From the NCBI GenBank assembly GCA_964059195.1, contig CAXKWD010000006.1:177380825-177444824 (forward strand): 64,000 nt of DNA, given 5' to 3'. Below are positions 20,277-30,738 of the stretch, in pieces; position 1 is the stretch's first letter, and each line of letters opens with the position of its first letter. Source of the stretch: Ectobius pallidus. Its lineage: Eukaryota; Arthropoda; Insecta; Blattodea; Ectobiidae. The translations under genes were made by a program, and so were the position numbers. The notes beneath the pieces were generated by a model, which saw nothing but the letters and a program-made list of their open reading frames with translations, had not been told where the DNA came from and did not search any database.

Positions 20277-21435
20277 CGCTTAATGTTATCAGTCGGGTAA
20301 TGTTATCACCAGGGCCCGGATTCTGATGACCTAAAATTGTTTGAAAAATGACCTATAAAATGGCCCTAAATCTGAAAGAAAATGACTTAATAATTATAAA
20401 AAATGACCTAAAAACTGATATTTTATTTATAAAAAAAATATTATTGTACACACAAAGTTATAGATTAGTTTGTACATAATTGTAAATACTGTAAATAACT
20501 GTAATGTTCTTTTCTCACTGAAATTTATACTGGCACTGAGGTACGGTAGGTACTGGCGAGTCAAAATTCGGAATTTCCTTTTGTGGTCTGCCGGATTATA
20601 TTGTTGTTTATTGAGGGCAAACAGTAGTTTGCACTCTCAAATCCAAGCAAGTCGCAAGTCAGTCTAATAGCAATACTAATATAATACAAAATTTTGGCGG
20701 TTTCTTTGATTCTCATTTCCGACTGAGACATGACAACGCTTAACGCCGAATTGTTCCTTCTTGCATTAAACAAACAACACTTCAAAGACAGCACAGCTAG
20801 CGACGAAAAAAAAAAGTTAATACACTCAATGTAAATAGCCTACATGAAAACGACTAAATAAGGAAGGAAATTACAAAATAATGACCTAACATTGAAATAA
20901 ATGCCCTAAAAATATAAAATTGCATAAATACATTTCTATAATCTAGAGGCCATGATTAGGATTTATCCACAAGTTGGCAATGTCTATGCAGCTTCAATAA
21001 AAAGATGACATGTCATTAGAATCCGGGCCCTGGTTATCACTTTTATGAAGTCCCGTACGGATTAATACTCATACATTGTAAAAATGCTGTTTATTGTAAT
21101 CACAGATTCCGGTTTATGTTATCACATTTTCTTTTTTGCGTCTTTATTTCTGAGTACTGTACGCCATTCAAAATTTTGTTTTTAAGGGTTTCATTTCTAA
21201 CTCAACTGTATTGTGTTGTACTGGAGGTAGCAATTCTGTTCCCAGCTCACAGGATGACCAGTTCGAGGTGGTGGCATTACCTAATTTTCTCTTTTAAGCA
21301 ATAAAAATATTTCACCCTACAGTTAAGCTCCAGATTTTGATTTATCAAGATAACAGTGTTGACATGCAGTGATGGTTAGTGTAAAATGAAAAGACTTTAA
21401 CAGATAGGTGTTTGTTTTGCTAAGCGGTGTTCACC
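20277..21435. mobile_element. Pogo-like element split by a hAT insertion
   Basis: CAGTGAACGCCGCTTAATG follows TA (20275-20276), and an approximate inverted match (AAGCGGTGTTCACC) lies at 21422-21435. Repeated 'aatgttatc' and 'ggttatcac' motifs occur on both sides of the hAT insertion. The right boundary is weak because the terminal bases have decayed. Confidence 0.45.
20310..21032 (-). mobile_element. Non-autonomous hAT transposon, copy 2
   Basis: Ends CAGGGCCCGGATTCT and AGAATCCGGGCCCTG form a perfect 15 bp inverted repeat flanked by a perfect 8 bp duplication GTTATCAC (20302-20309, 21033-21040). The interior is the inverted, near-full-length homologue of 5100-5826, including the SLKCCLFNARR stretch read on the minus strand. 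Length 723 bp. Confidence 0.92.
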
Positions 21436-21620
21436 ACAGAATAGTATAGACTTCCAAAAAACAGTGAATATGAAATATTGGTTAATGAACTCCAAAGGGA
21501 AAACAGGAACAATAAAAAAATTATTCATTGCGAAAATAGTTGTTTGCAGACTATTATGAGTGGTTGAATGATTCACAGTTAGGCTATGTACGAATAAATA
21601 GCTTTTAATTCTCTTTTTAG
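21436..21620. other. Spacer
   Basis: No feature recognised. Confidence 0.3.
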
Positions 21621-21990
21621 CCGGCTACCGTGGTCTAGAGGTAGCGTGCCCGCTTCTAGACCCGAAGGTCGCGGGATCGAACCCGGCCGCAGTCGATAGG
21701 TTTTTCAGGACGTAAAAATCCTGGGCACGGAGTTCTCCGGGAGGGACTTTAAAGCTGGGGGGCCGGGTCGTAGATTTACGGCACGTAAAAGAACTCCAAG
21801 CCTAAATCAGAGCCTCTGGACAAAATTTATCGGCCCTTTCACGTCCAAGTAATACCTTAGTTAAGGGGCGATGGGTTTACCACCTGTCCCTCTGCCCTCT
21901 CTAGGAAAATAGGCGTAACAAAATTCACAGAAACCTCCACTTGGAGGCCCTTGGTCCCAACATGGGGGGGCATAGGATTCGAGAAGAGAA
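21621..21990 (+). repeat. tRNA-derived SINE with intact A and B boxes
   Basis: The head has a box A region TGGTCTAGAGGTAGCG and a box B GGATCGAACCC (21674-21684) with tRNA-like spacing. The ~300 bp body contains 'cgggagggactttaaagctg', 'ggcacgtaaaagaactcc' and 'ctccacttggaggccc'. It abuts the inverted Helitron at 22027. Confidence 0.75.
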
Positions 21991-22026
21991 GAATTCTCTT
22001 TTTGTAGTGTATTATCTTACTGAATA

Positions 22027-22846
22027 CTAGCTTAAAAGACCCGGCGTCGCCCGGGTTTTGTATTTTGTAATTGGAAATTAACTTATGAAGGATTTTCAAT
22101 TTTAAATTCTAGGTCCTTATATAGGCATTTATAATTTGAAATAGGAAGAACGACTTATTACACTCAAACTATTCCCTCAGAAAACGCTTGATATAGTTTT
22201 TTATGGCTCATAGAGGATCTAGAATTTTGCATCCCATCGCTTGTACAGTGCACAGCAAGCCTGGTAGAGGTTTAAATAAGAAGAAACAGAAATTCCTGTA
22301 ACATAAAATTGTAATATCGAGGCGGGAAATTTCCCACTCTTATGTTACCATAAAGCCGTTTTGGGGATGAAATGAAACAGAAAGCATTATCACTTTCATA
22401 CTTTTCTCTCCAAAAACCTGCGATATAATATAATAATATACACATTACCATACCTCGTTTTGTTTTCTCTATGTCCAGGGTAGAGAAAGTTATGTGATTC
22501 CATTATTTTAGTGGATTTCATAACATGAATTATTTTGATAACTTCTCTTATTTGTCAAAAGTGCATTTCATTTGTTTTTTCCAAGCCCATCTGATACCAT
22601 TTTGCAACAATATATTCTGTGATTTGGAATTGATAATTCTATGTATTTTCAAAAACATTTAATTTTTGACATTTAGAATCAGAATTTTTCAAAATCCTTT
22701 CTTAGTGAGCACCTACATTATGAAACGAAGGTACTGTCAAAATTCCAAGTCTCTACCTGTTGTAGTTTAGGCTGTACGTTGATTCCTGTAATTCAGTCAG
22801 TCATTCATTCAGTCAGTCAGGACAAAGCCTTTTATATAGATAGAGA
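22027..22846 (-). mobile_element. Helitron-like element, family 2 copy b
   Basis: On the minus strand it starts TCTCTATCTATATAAAAGGC (ending at 22846) and ends with the hairpin CCCGGGCGACGCCGGG and AAGCTAG (22027-22030), followed by T. It matches 11473-12270 throughout but retains about 25-30 bp near 22360-22390 that the other copy lacks. Non-coding. Confidence 0.78.
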
Positions 22847-23587
22847 TGATGAAAAATGCCTTGAATTAATTATATCAGCTAGTGTTCTCAATCGGTCAGT
22901 GTTATCAGATACCTGCGTGCACTTTATTGCTGTTGTTGTCATGAAGGTAAAGTAAATTGACACGCAACAATAGCTAGCAGGTTGGGTGCAATGTACGCAC
23001 AATTTTACATTTGTTGGCCCCTAGACCCCAAAAGGTTATTTACTCCAGAGTCCCACCTATCCGGACGAAGTATTAAAAAATTGTTTATCTCAATTACAAA
23101 GATGTTTTCTTTCTCGTTAGCTAAGGTCGATTCATCGCAAAACTCTCAACTTGGAGACGAGGTGTTTCATTTTATGGTCTCCTTCCCTTAGATAAGATGC
23201 ATTACTGGGTTCGCTAGTCTCATCCGGTTTTTGTGCTCGTTTTGGTTCCCCCCGAGTATTTCATTTCCTGTGGACCTCGCATTCCCCTATCCACCACCTG
23301 GGGAGGCGCCCGATGGGGGTTTATCATAGGTTATCCCACGAGCGTTGACGAGTTTATCGATAGATTCCCGAATTAAAGACTCTACTAAAATTTCCAAGTA
23401 CCAGAGTACTCAGCACTGAAAAGGCGTAGCAATCTTTCTGAAAGACTGGGATATACAGTTAAAAGGCAGTTAAAACACTCACATATCTTTCTCTGCACCC
23501 TGTACTAGGAAATTTAGCGACTGGCTGCATGGCGGGAGCTGAAGGATCAGAGTTCGAGGATTTTCCTAGAACAGTCTCAATTACTCA
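22847..23587. other. Unassigned region
   Basis: No gene can be assigned. An ORF at 22982-23191 shows no recognised motif. The GC-richer stretch 23240-23340 ('ccacctggggaggcgcccg') looks like part of a repeat, possibly a LINE 5' region, but I cannot name it. Confidence 0.3.
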
Positions 23588-24655
23588 TTAATAGGATTTT
23601 TAGGCTTTTATAAAAGGTATTTTAGCCTTTTTGTGAAATAGTCCTTTTTAGGCTTTAAACAAACAATTTTAGCCGTGCCCAGTTTCTACAAACTTGTGAA
23701 TTACCTATGGGTAAATTATCCATGGGCAAATTAGTTTCTAATCACCCACAATGATATATTGAGAAAGGCCTTGGAGATGTACAGTTAATTTATTTCAGAA
23801 GGCTTTGAGTCTCATTGTTTAAATTATTATTGATTCTACAAGAGGTTAAATTTTATCCAGCCATCCAAGAAAGGATAAATTAACCCGAAGATTTACCCTT
23901 GGAAAGATCTAGCCCGAGTTTGTAAGAACATTTTTTCTGTCATTTTCATATTTACCCAGAGGACATTTATCTAGAAACTCGCCACAAGTGTATGTGATTG
24001 TTACCTTTAAATTATTTGAGTTTGTAAAAGTTATTCTTGTGTAAATTCTGTCCGTTGGATAATTTACCCATAGGTAATTCGCGAGTTTATAGATGAGACA
24101 TATAATGGACGCTAATAGTAACACCGAAAAATTGTATTATAATTTTGACACACTTATTCTAGATTTTTCCTTTTATAAAATAAACAAGGAACTATTCCTT
24201 ATATCGGCACTCAAAAAATAGCATAAACAATTGAGATATTTACCCTTTAATAATACAATTATTCAATACACTACTCAATTCGCTTCTGATGTACAAAGAT
24301 AAGTTGACTCCAGTGTAACGAATTTGTTCCTTTAATATAAGTTACTTCTCTCTCGTCGGTCGGCAACTTCTTATTTGAAATAGCAATGGAGAAGTTGCAG
24401 ATTTCAAAGTATTGCAGACGGCTCTAGTTTCATTTCCTGCGACGGCGAGTCGGCACATTTTCGAGTTAAAAGACAAAGCTACGTGTACGTCGTTAAATTA
24501 ATTTTTATTAAATGCACAAATTCTCACATTTATTTTCCTTTGCAGTAATTGTAAAATGCATTTAAAATCGTGTTTTTTTTACAGCAAAAGTTCTCTTTAG
24601 CCACTTTTAGGCCCTTCAGTCCGATTTAGCCCTTTTTAGGTTCTATAAGATTCAT
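23588..24655. mobile_element. Probable DNA transposon with subterminal repeats
   Basis: TTTTAGGC and TTTAGCC motifs cluster near the left (23595-23680) and right (24590-24650) of the interval, similar in layout to the subterminal motifs of the hAT copies. No terminal inverted repeat or target duplication could be fixed. A separate small MITE is nested at 23690-24088. Confidence 0.4.
23690..24088. mobile_element. 399 bp MITE with 32 bp inverted ends
   Basis: The left end AAACTTGTGAATTACCTATG (23690 on, 32 bp in all) pairs with 24057-24088, whose reverse complement begins AAACTCGCGAATTACCTATG, with only two mismatches. The interior is AT-rich and non-coding. Superfamily unknown. Confidence 0.6.
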
Positions 24656-24718
24656 ATATATTCGGAATCTAGCGGCATGAAATGGAAAAGTACGTTAAAA
24701 TGTTCTAATTAGGAAGCG

Positions 24719-24737
24719 GGGGGGGGGGGGGGGGGGG
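24719..24737 (+). repeat. Poly-G homopolymer
   Basis: An uninterrupted run of about 19 G. The length in the assembly may be imprecise. Confidence 0.85.
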
Positions 24738-24774
24738 TTAAAACCTTCAAATCCGCATACAATTGTTACTACGA

Positions 24775-24905
24775 ATATGACAAGGATGTCATCAGCAAAC
24801 AGAATCGCGGTTCACTGAACGTTTGTGATGATCGCAAAACCAAAAAAGAAGCAGGCCTAATATTGACCCCTGGGAAAATTCTATTCTAAGCAATTTTATT
24901 AATGT
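24775..24905 (-). pseudogene. LINE reverse transcriptase remnant (boxes B and C)
   Basis: On the minus strand, FSQGSILGLLLF is the degenerate RT motif B (normally GVPQGSILGPLLF), and about 25 codons later, after a frame change, ILFADDILVIF is motif C with the intact catalytic Asp pair (24788-24799). It comes from a different LINE from the one at 30.7-31.9 kb. Only ~45 codons survive. Confidence 0.65.
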
Positions 24906-25977
24906 TTTACATCGCACATCATTATAACGAGAACACAGATGGCTATGTATTGATCTGACTGAGAGCAGAAAGAATAGGGAATACCACACATTCCGATGAA
25001 ATGAGGGATTCCAACGCCCACCTTTATTGACGCCAGCCAGCAAAGATGGTAATCATGGGATGTGTCGCATCGAGTTAGCGCTGACAAACCGTTTTTGCAT
25101 CTTTTGAAAATACTATTAATGTCATGACGTCAACAATGGCTACGGTGGAACTTGTGTAGATAGGATATGGACATTTCGGTGTCCTGAGCATCAAATGTTT
25201 GCGAAATTGAATGCACTGATGTAGGTCTAGGCTAGGCTCAATAACTGAAATTGGACATAGAACTAGCGGGTGTCCGCGGCATTAATTCAATCGGTAGATT
25301 TTTAAAATCGTGTATTTAATAGCAAAATAATGAAAATATTCTGTTTATTAACACTTACACGCAAACCATTTCTAAACAATTAAAACGATTAATAATGAAA
25401 AGGCTAAAATACGGCTTCACCAATAGAACACATCGCTTATCTTATAATATAATGCTTGCTATTTTATCAGGTAAAATTGTCAGCTCTTTACTGGACACGA
25501 AAGCATTGGTGTGCAGTGATTATTACGTATCACGTTGCCATTAAACAGCACGAAAACAGATTATTTTATACAACATAACTTGTTTGGAAATTGAAATAAT
25601 AGAAATGTACATCGATTAGAAACACAATTTCGATTCGGTGCAAGCCAGTTGGTGTGCTTTTATTCTGTTCTGCTGTCAGCTTACCTGAATGTCTTATATG
25701 CATTATTGGCAGCACTGGTCACAACATGGTAACTCGAATCGATTAATGGATATTTGATTCATAGTATGCTGTGAACTCGCAGCTGTTAGTTTTGTGTTTA
25801 TACAACAAAGCATGAAAGTGATTATTATTTGTACAATCCTTTACATTTTTATTCATGGAATAGTCTTAATAAAGCCAACTCGCGAATCTCTTGATAAACC
25901 CGTCAACTCTCGTGGATTACCTATGAAATATCGATTTCAGCCATATTGTTCTACTCTGGTAATTACATATCGGGTGT
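24906..25977. other. Unassigned region
   Basis: The part to about 25090 may be a more decayed extension of the LINE fragment. The remainder is AT-rich with short ORFs (such as 25794-25979) of no recognisable family. Confidence 0.3.
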
Positions 25978-26062
25978 GATGCAGTCACATAACTTTCTCT
26001 AGCCTGGGCGTGGAGAATATCATTTTTTTTCACTTTGTATTTTGGTGTAGAATAAGAGACTC
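25978..26062 (+). repeat. Helitron family 1 fragment
   Basis: 'gcagtcacataactttctct' and 'ttggtgtagaataagag' parallel 1148-1222 of the first Helitron in the same order and spacing; no termini are present. Confidence 0.5.
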
Positions 26063-26079
26063 AAATGAGAAGTGTCATT

Positions 26080-26545
26080 AATTTCCCCCCCCCCACTATT
26101 TTACTGCAGAAAGAATGTTTGCTTGTACATTGTTTTCCACATAGTCCCCTCCTAGTTCAGTGCACTTACGCCATCAGATAGGAAGTGCTTTGATACAGCG
26201 TGAGAAAAATTATTTTGGTTGACGCTGTAGCCACTCGTGCACCGCCGATTGGACGCTTTCATCAGACTTAAACTTCTGCCCTCCAAGAAGCTCCTTTAAT
26301 GGACCAAAGATATGGAAATCTAATGGTGTCAAATCTGACGAGTATGGCGGATGTGGGAGGCACTTGAAGCGAATGTCATCGATGGTTTCCATGGTTGCAC
26401 AAGCAGCATGAGGATATTTCTCATGCAGTATGGAAGCACTTCCTATCAGATGGCCTAAGTGCAATGAACTGGGGGGGACTATGTGGAAAAATAATGTACA
26501 AGCAAGCATTCTTCCTGCTGTAAAATAGTGGAAAAAAATTAATTG
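26080..26545 (-). mobile_element. Mariner remnant with inverted copy of its 3' end
   Basis: Arms of roughly 110 bp (26080-26192 and 26435-26545), starting ATTAATTT and containing CCACTATTTTAC and 'cttgcttgtacatt', face each other with about 10-15% mismatch. The left arm is the genuine 3' end of the transposase gene; the right arm repeats it in inverted orientation. Between them is only the C-terminal third of a transposase. C homopolymers flank the left arm. Confidence 0.65.
26115..26440 (-). pseudogene. Mariner transposase C-terminal remnant
   Basis: The frame reads TIDDIRFKCLPHPPYSSDLT, carrying the third catalytic Asp of DD34D in PPYSSDL, followed by PLDFHIFGPLKELLGGQKFK, then VHEWLQRQPK. 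After a stop it continues FFSRCIKALPI, stop, WRKCTELGGDYVEN, the normal mariner C-terminus. Two in-frame stops and loss of the N-terminal two-thirds make it inactive. The ORF's start (MLACTLFFHIV) lies in the inverted arm and is not ancestral transposase. Confidence 0.85.
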
Positions 26546-26665
26546 CGATTTTCATTTGATTCTCACTTCTACATATAAATATCATTTTCAGTTCCTAGTT
26601 TCTATAGGCAGGTTTTTGTTTCATACTTTATTTTAAAACAGAGAATCATTATAAATGAAATTGTC

Positions 26666-27364
26666 GAGGGTTGGTCAATAAGTAAGGTCTCCAACACTCT
26701 AGCCCAAGCTCACAACATCGGACAAGACAGTTGGCACCACTGTCACGTCCCGCTGTCTCCTCTCTTTCAAACGAGCCATTGCTGCAGCTGCTGAACCTTT
26801 TAGTGTCCGAGGTAGAGCTGTTTGAGATGGAACTCCCAATTTCCATCCCCACCAAGTGCGGCCTACGCGAACCCACCTCAGACAAACCTTATGGAACATC
26901 AATTTGTCACTCAAAATGTTCTGTATAGAACCTTTAGAAATGTCACTAAGCAATAAATAAAGTTCACGAGTAGTGACACATCGATATGTCGCACCAATTC
27001 AACTTTTGCCACCATCTCATCTGTGACGGCTGTTCACTTCGCTCTTCATCATGATCATTTGTCTGGCCCTGTTTAAACTCATGAACCCATTTACACACAT
27101 TTTTTATGTCCATACATCCGTCTCCATTAACTTTGCAAAGCTGTCTGTGAATTTCAATCAGCGGAATTTTTTTGCAGTATGACTTTGCGTAGGCCGCACT
27201 TGCCGGGGACGGAAATCGGGAGACCCATTTGAAACAGCTCTAACTCGGACACTAAAAGGTTCAGCGGGGGAGATAACGGGACATGGCAGTGGCGCCAACT
27301 CTCTCGTCCGACGTTGTGAGCGTGGGCTAGAGTGTTGGAGACCTTACTTATTGACCAGCCCTCA
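26666..27364 (-). mobile_element. Mariner-like element with ~180-200 bp inverted repeats
   Basis: The left arm 26666-26868 and right arm 27185-27363 share GGTCAATAAGTAAGGTCTCC at the outer end, through 'aaccttttagtgtccgag' to 'gcggcctacgc'. The left arm carries an extra ~30 bp near 26757-26790. The interior encodes an N-terminal transposase fragment. The right end is followed by a TA-containing string; the left duplication is unclear. Confidence 0.7.
26955..27180 (-). pseudogene. Mariner transposase N-terminal fragment
   Basis: The minus-strand translation reads IPLIEIHRQLCKVNGDGCMD, then VCKWVHEFKQGQTNDHDEER and SEQPSQ. This is the paired helix-turn-helix start of mariner transposases (I...L...YG...S...V..W...FK.G...DE.R.GRP). 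It degrades into stops soon afterwards. The catalytic domain is absent, so the element could only have moved in trans. Confidence 0.65.
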
Positions 27365-27416
27365 TAGGAACCTCATGTAGAAAAATAAAGATGTTTACTA
27401 ATCTCCTCTCTTCCAG

Positions 27417-27669
27417 ATGAGTGTCGCAATGAATTTTTCGTGGACAGCATTATCTGTGCTGGTTCTGCTGTCCCTTGCAAGAGGGCAGGTCAAGCAGCAA
27501 AGTGACAGTCTGCGTAATGCTATTGAAGCTGTCTCGCGTCGCCAGCGAGACCTAGCAGCCAGTGGACCCAACTACTACGCCAATGGGGGATTGTCTCAAT
27601 ACCGATACCAGGATAGCATCGGCCCAGGGAACGAGATTGCCTTCCTAACAGCTCCGAAGGACTTCTCAG
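27417..27669 (+). CDS. First coding exon of a secreted protein (unknown family)
   Basis: A strong acceptor (atctcctctcttccag) precedes ATG. A second in-frame Met at codon 5 starts a clear signal peptide (NFSWTALSVLVLLSLARG, likely cleaved near ARG-Q). The mature part begins VKQQSDSLRNAIEAVSRRQR, a probable amphipathic helix, then a Gly/Tyr/Asn-rich stretch (PNYYANGGLSQYRYQ) and GPGNEIAFLTAPKDFS. The frame stays open to a donor CTCAG|GTACC at 27669/27670, leaving phase 1; read-through beyond enters a SINE-like sequence, so I end the exon there. GC and codon use are higher than in the surroundings. I do not recognise the family. Because an acceptor precedes the ATG, at least one upstream non-coding exon is expected; later exons are not identifiable here. 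Confidence 0.7.
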
Positions 27670-27694
27670 GTACCATACGCTTTGCTATATTTGC

Positions 27695-27765
27695 TATATC
27701 TGTCCTGGACAGGAATCAAACCCATGTTTTCTGTTTACCAGCTGGGCCTCAAGAGGTTTTCGTGG
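27695..27765 (-). repeat. tRNA-derived SINE fragment in the intron
   Basis: Read on the minus strand, 'ggcccagctggtaaa' (box A-like) is followed by GGGTTTGATTCC (box B). Short remnant immediately downstream of the exon donor. Confidence 0.4.
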
Positions 27766-28545
27766 AGTTTAAAATTTTAATTTCCTAAGCAAGTTACATA
27801 TTTTGGGCCCGTTGGAAATGCTATAAGTAGAAAACAAGCTATAAGTAGGCTTGTAGTACCACCTGCTGACAATTCCTCCCGATACGTGACTTCCAGATAG
27901 CTTAACTGGAAGATGTCTTGTAATACCACTGTGGAACTGCTATCCGAAAGTGCATTAATCGATTTGTGCAGTTCTATTTCATTCATAAGAGAGCCTAAAA
28001 CGGCATTATTGTGTAAGTTAAATCATCCAGCATCAATTCTGAAATTTAGGTGGCCAGGAAGCTACCATCTTGTTTCAACCAAGCTTCCCTAAATGGCAGT
28101 TGGTAGTTTATCAGCCACTTTTTCCTCTTGTTAGCTTAGCTGGGAGTTGTTTTCCCCAGACAGATTTTGTCAGGAGATCATAGTACAACTTTCAGATAAG
28201 TTCCTTATCTGGCGGATATATAAGATGTCAGGTGGTTGTGGTACAGGACCTTATTCTTAAATAACGTCTGTGTAACATCTGTGTAACAAATCACATGACT
28301 GTTAGGTCTTCGCACAGCAACAACATTCCACTAGCATTTAAAAACTGAGTTAGCATGAAGCTTCTTTAAAAGTAGTTTTAGTCGTCATACTCTTTTACAA
28401 TTGCAATAATTTATTAAATACTTATATTTGTTATGTATGCTTTAAGAATAGAAAGTTTCTGACGAGTAAGTTTGTTGGGGCCCTCCGGCCTGCTAAATGA
28501 CCAAAGCTACAGTGTTTTGCATTTTCCTTCACAGCAAATCACATG
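27766..28545. other. Unassigned, probable intron
   Basis: No coding signal or recognised repeat. Confidence 0.3.
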
Positions 28546-28830
28546 TCCCCATTACCGGATATAGTAAGGGTAATTAAATCACAGAGGATGAAATGGACTG
28601 GACATGTTGCACGCATGGGGGAGGAAAGACATATCTAAAAAATATTGACTGGGAGACCCGAAGGGAAAAGACCACTTGGAAGGTCTAGACGCAGATGGGA
28701 GGACAATATTAGGATAGATGTAAGGGAAGTAGGATTTGCGAGGGATGATTGGATGGAGTTAGCACAGAATAGGGTTGAATGGCAGGCTCAGGTAAGCGTG
28801 GTAATGATAATATTCCTTTAGCTTGCTTAG
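28546..28830 (+). pseudogene. LINE ORF2 C-terminal fragment, copy 2
   Basis: Reads PDIVRVIKSQRMKWTGHVAR, MGEERHI, stop, GRPEGKRPLGR, RRRWEDNIRIDVREVGFARD and WMELAQNRVEWQAQV, then the shared 3' flank 'gataatattcctttagc'. It is better preserved than 19637-20030 (one stop). It is the 3' end of a 5'-truncated LINE insertion from the same family, in the putative intron of the 27417 gene. Confidence 0.8.
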
Positions 28831-29397
28831 GAATTGTGTAAGGATAATTATTTTATCTTATATTAAAGACATTGTAGTAAGTGGAGTGGAATTAAGCCAA
28901 CAAAATAATTCAAAAAAATGTTCGAAGTATCCCCAGATTCATTGAAAGAATTGGATATCCTAAGTCTGAGTGGTCTTGTGGTCAGCGTCCAAAGGTGAAA
29001 CAAATTTACGTCTAAAGAGCTTTTAACATTTATGCCTTCTCCTCATATCTCTTTAATACTCAGTGAACTATTTGTACTTGTGCCTTAAACCTCTGCTCAG
29101 TTATAAGAAAAGACCTGTGAGACTGCACATTCATTCTACTTCATAACAGTTCCATATAGGCATAAGACACACTTCCTATCTGTTATTAAGGTGTGTTTAT
29201 CAATTATTTTTATTTTCTGCAGTGCTACCATCCAAGCAAATGTTTATAAAAACTGAACTTGCATTTCTGAAGTGTAACTTCATTCAAAGTAGATTGTTTT
29301 GCTTATCATCTATTGTATTAATGACTATACTGGTGTTCTTTGGAAAACGTGCAATTGTCACTGTATAATACAGGTTTTTACTAAAATAAAGTAAAAA
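28831..29397. other. Unassigned
   Basis: AT-rich sequence with no recognised feature. Confidence 0.3.
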
Positions 29398-29504
29398 CAA
29401 ATAATATTGATTTATTATTTATTTATTTAACCTGACGGAGTTAAGGCCAAAAGGCCTTCTCTACCACTCAGCCAGGGCAAAAACATGAAATACATAATAA
29501 TAAT

Positions 29505-29860
29505 AAAAATCAGGTAAACTGATGTAACAAAGTGCCAGTATGTTTTTGTTTAATCAGTTATGACTGCAATTATGATAGCCCTATGCAGAATTTGTTTTTT
29601 TTAAATTAATTTCCAAGTTAAGCTCCAGGTTTATTCATTAAGCAGGGCTTACGGAAGAACAAAGGTCTAGTTTTTTTAATGAGATTAAAATCTTCCAGCA
29701 TCACCTGAACTGTACAGATTTGTGATATCATGACAATCGCACACTCACATAAAAATACCAAAAAAAATTCAAATTGGCCGGTTTCGGGTTTTGAACCATG
29801 GACTCCAGAATGTGAGGCCAAAGCATTACCATCTCGGTCACCGGGGTCATTTTAACGGTC
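29505..29860 (-). repeat. SINE family S, near full-length copy
   Basis: Minus strand: head 'ggtgaccgagatggtaatgc', box B GGTTCAAAACC, then the same body as 13823-14160 ending 'cactttgttacatcag'. Inserted in the LINE 3' UTR. Confidence 0.75.
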
Positions 29861-30004
29861 TAGTTGGATAAGCGCATGTAATTCAATAGTGTTTTTTGTC
29901 ATAGCTACCTGTATTTTAATTTCTAAGGCCTTATAAGATCACAGTAAAACAATAGGCAGTGTTGTCAAGATAACTGATTCTCATTTTTTTAAATAAATTC
30001 TTTC

Positions 30005-30510
30005 GAATACGTATATTACCATAAAATAGGCACTAAATTGAGCATTACTCCGAAACAGGTCAACCGATTTTATCCATTATAAATAGACGTCTTCCCATGG
30101 ACATTATAAATGCGTATACAAAGTTTCATAAATATACGATAAAGCGTATTTGAGTTATTGCGCCTTTAAAGTAGACACTAAATTGGGGTTTACTCCGGTA
30201 CCGGTCAACAGATTAGGTTCAAATTCAATAGGGCACTTCTCATGAACGTCATAAATGAGTATACCAAGTTTCATGGAAATCCGATAGAAAGGCGCCATAA
30301 TCTATTAAAATAGGCACTAAATTGGGCATTACTCCGGTACCGGTGAACCGATTTGGTTCAATATCAATAGGGTTCTTCCCATGGACATTATAAACGTGTA
30401 TACCAAGTTTCATTAAAATTCGACAAAGCGTATTTGAGTTATCGCGTGTACAGACACATGGACAGACGGACAGACATTTTTCGTCCCCACACACAATCTC
30501 ATACTGGCAC
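30005..30510 (-). repeat. Repeat family B, about three head-to-tail partial copies
   Basis: The block ('ggcactaaattg', 'actccggtaccggt', 'cccatggacattataaa', 'accaagtttcat') is repeated at about 30025-30165, 30170-30290 and 30303-30510. Only the last retains the 'gacagacggacagacattt' end. Confidence 0.65.
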
Positions 30511-30738
30511 TTAATAATAATAAAATAAAATTAACAAGAAATGGTATATCTGAATACAAGAAACGTACATTAAATACAAAGAAAAAATTCGAACATAAGT
30601 ACTTGAATAATATATTATACAAATGACTAAAATAAAGAAATGAAAAAAAAAAAAGATGAAAGACTAAACAAATACATTCTTAGTTATTACAAAATGTAAT
30701 GAAAATTATATATATATATTACTAATTAGCATCAATTC

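Larger units (their letters stand above)
29398..30738 (-). mobile_element. 3' UTR of a non-LTR retrotransposon with nested insertions
   Basis: The minus-strand 3' end is an A-rich (AAAT)n-like tail near 29405-29428, next to the block 'taaggccaaaaggccttctc'. The UTR resumes at about 30510-30738 before the ORF. A SINE (29505-29860) and repeat-B copies (30005-30510) interrupt it. I infer continuity from order and orientation; the UTR block also resembles LINE tails I have seen in polyneopteran insects. Confidence 0.5.

Noticed and set aside
27670..27788. Extension of the secreted-protein reading frame past 27669
   Set aside because: A good splice donor lies at 27670 and the downstream codons run into a tRNA-derived repeat, so the extension is most likely intron.
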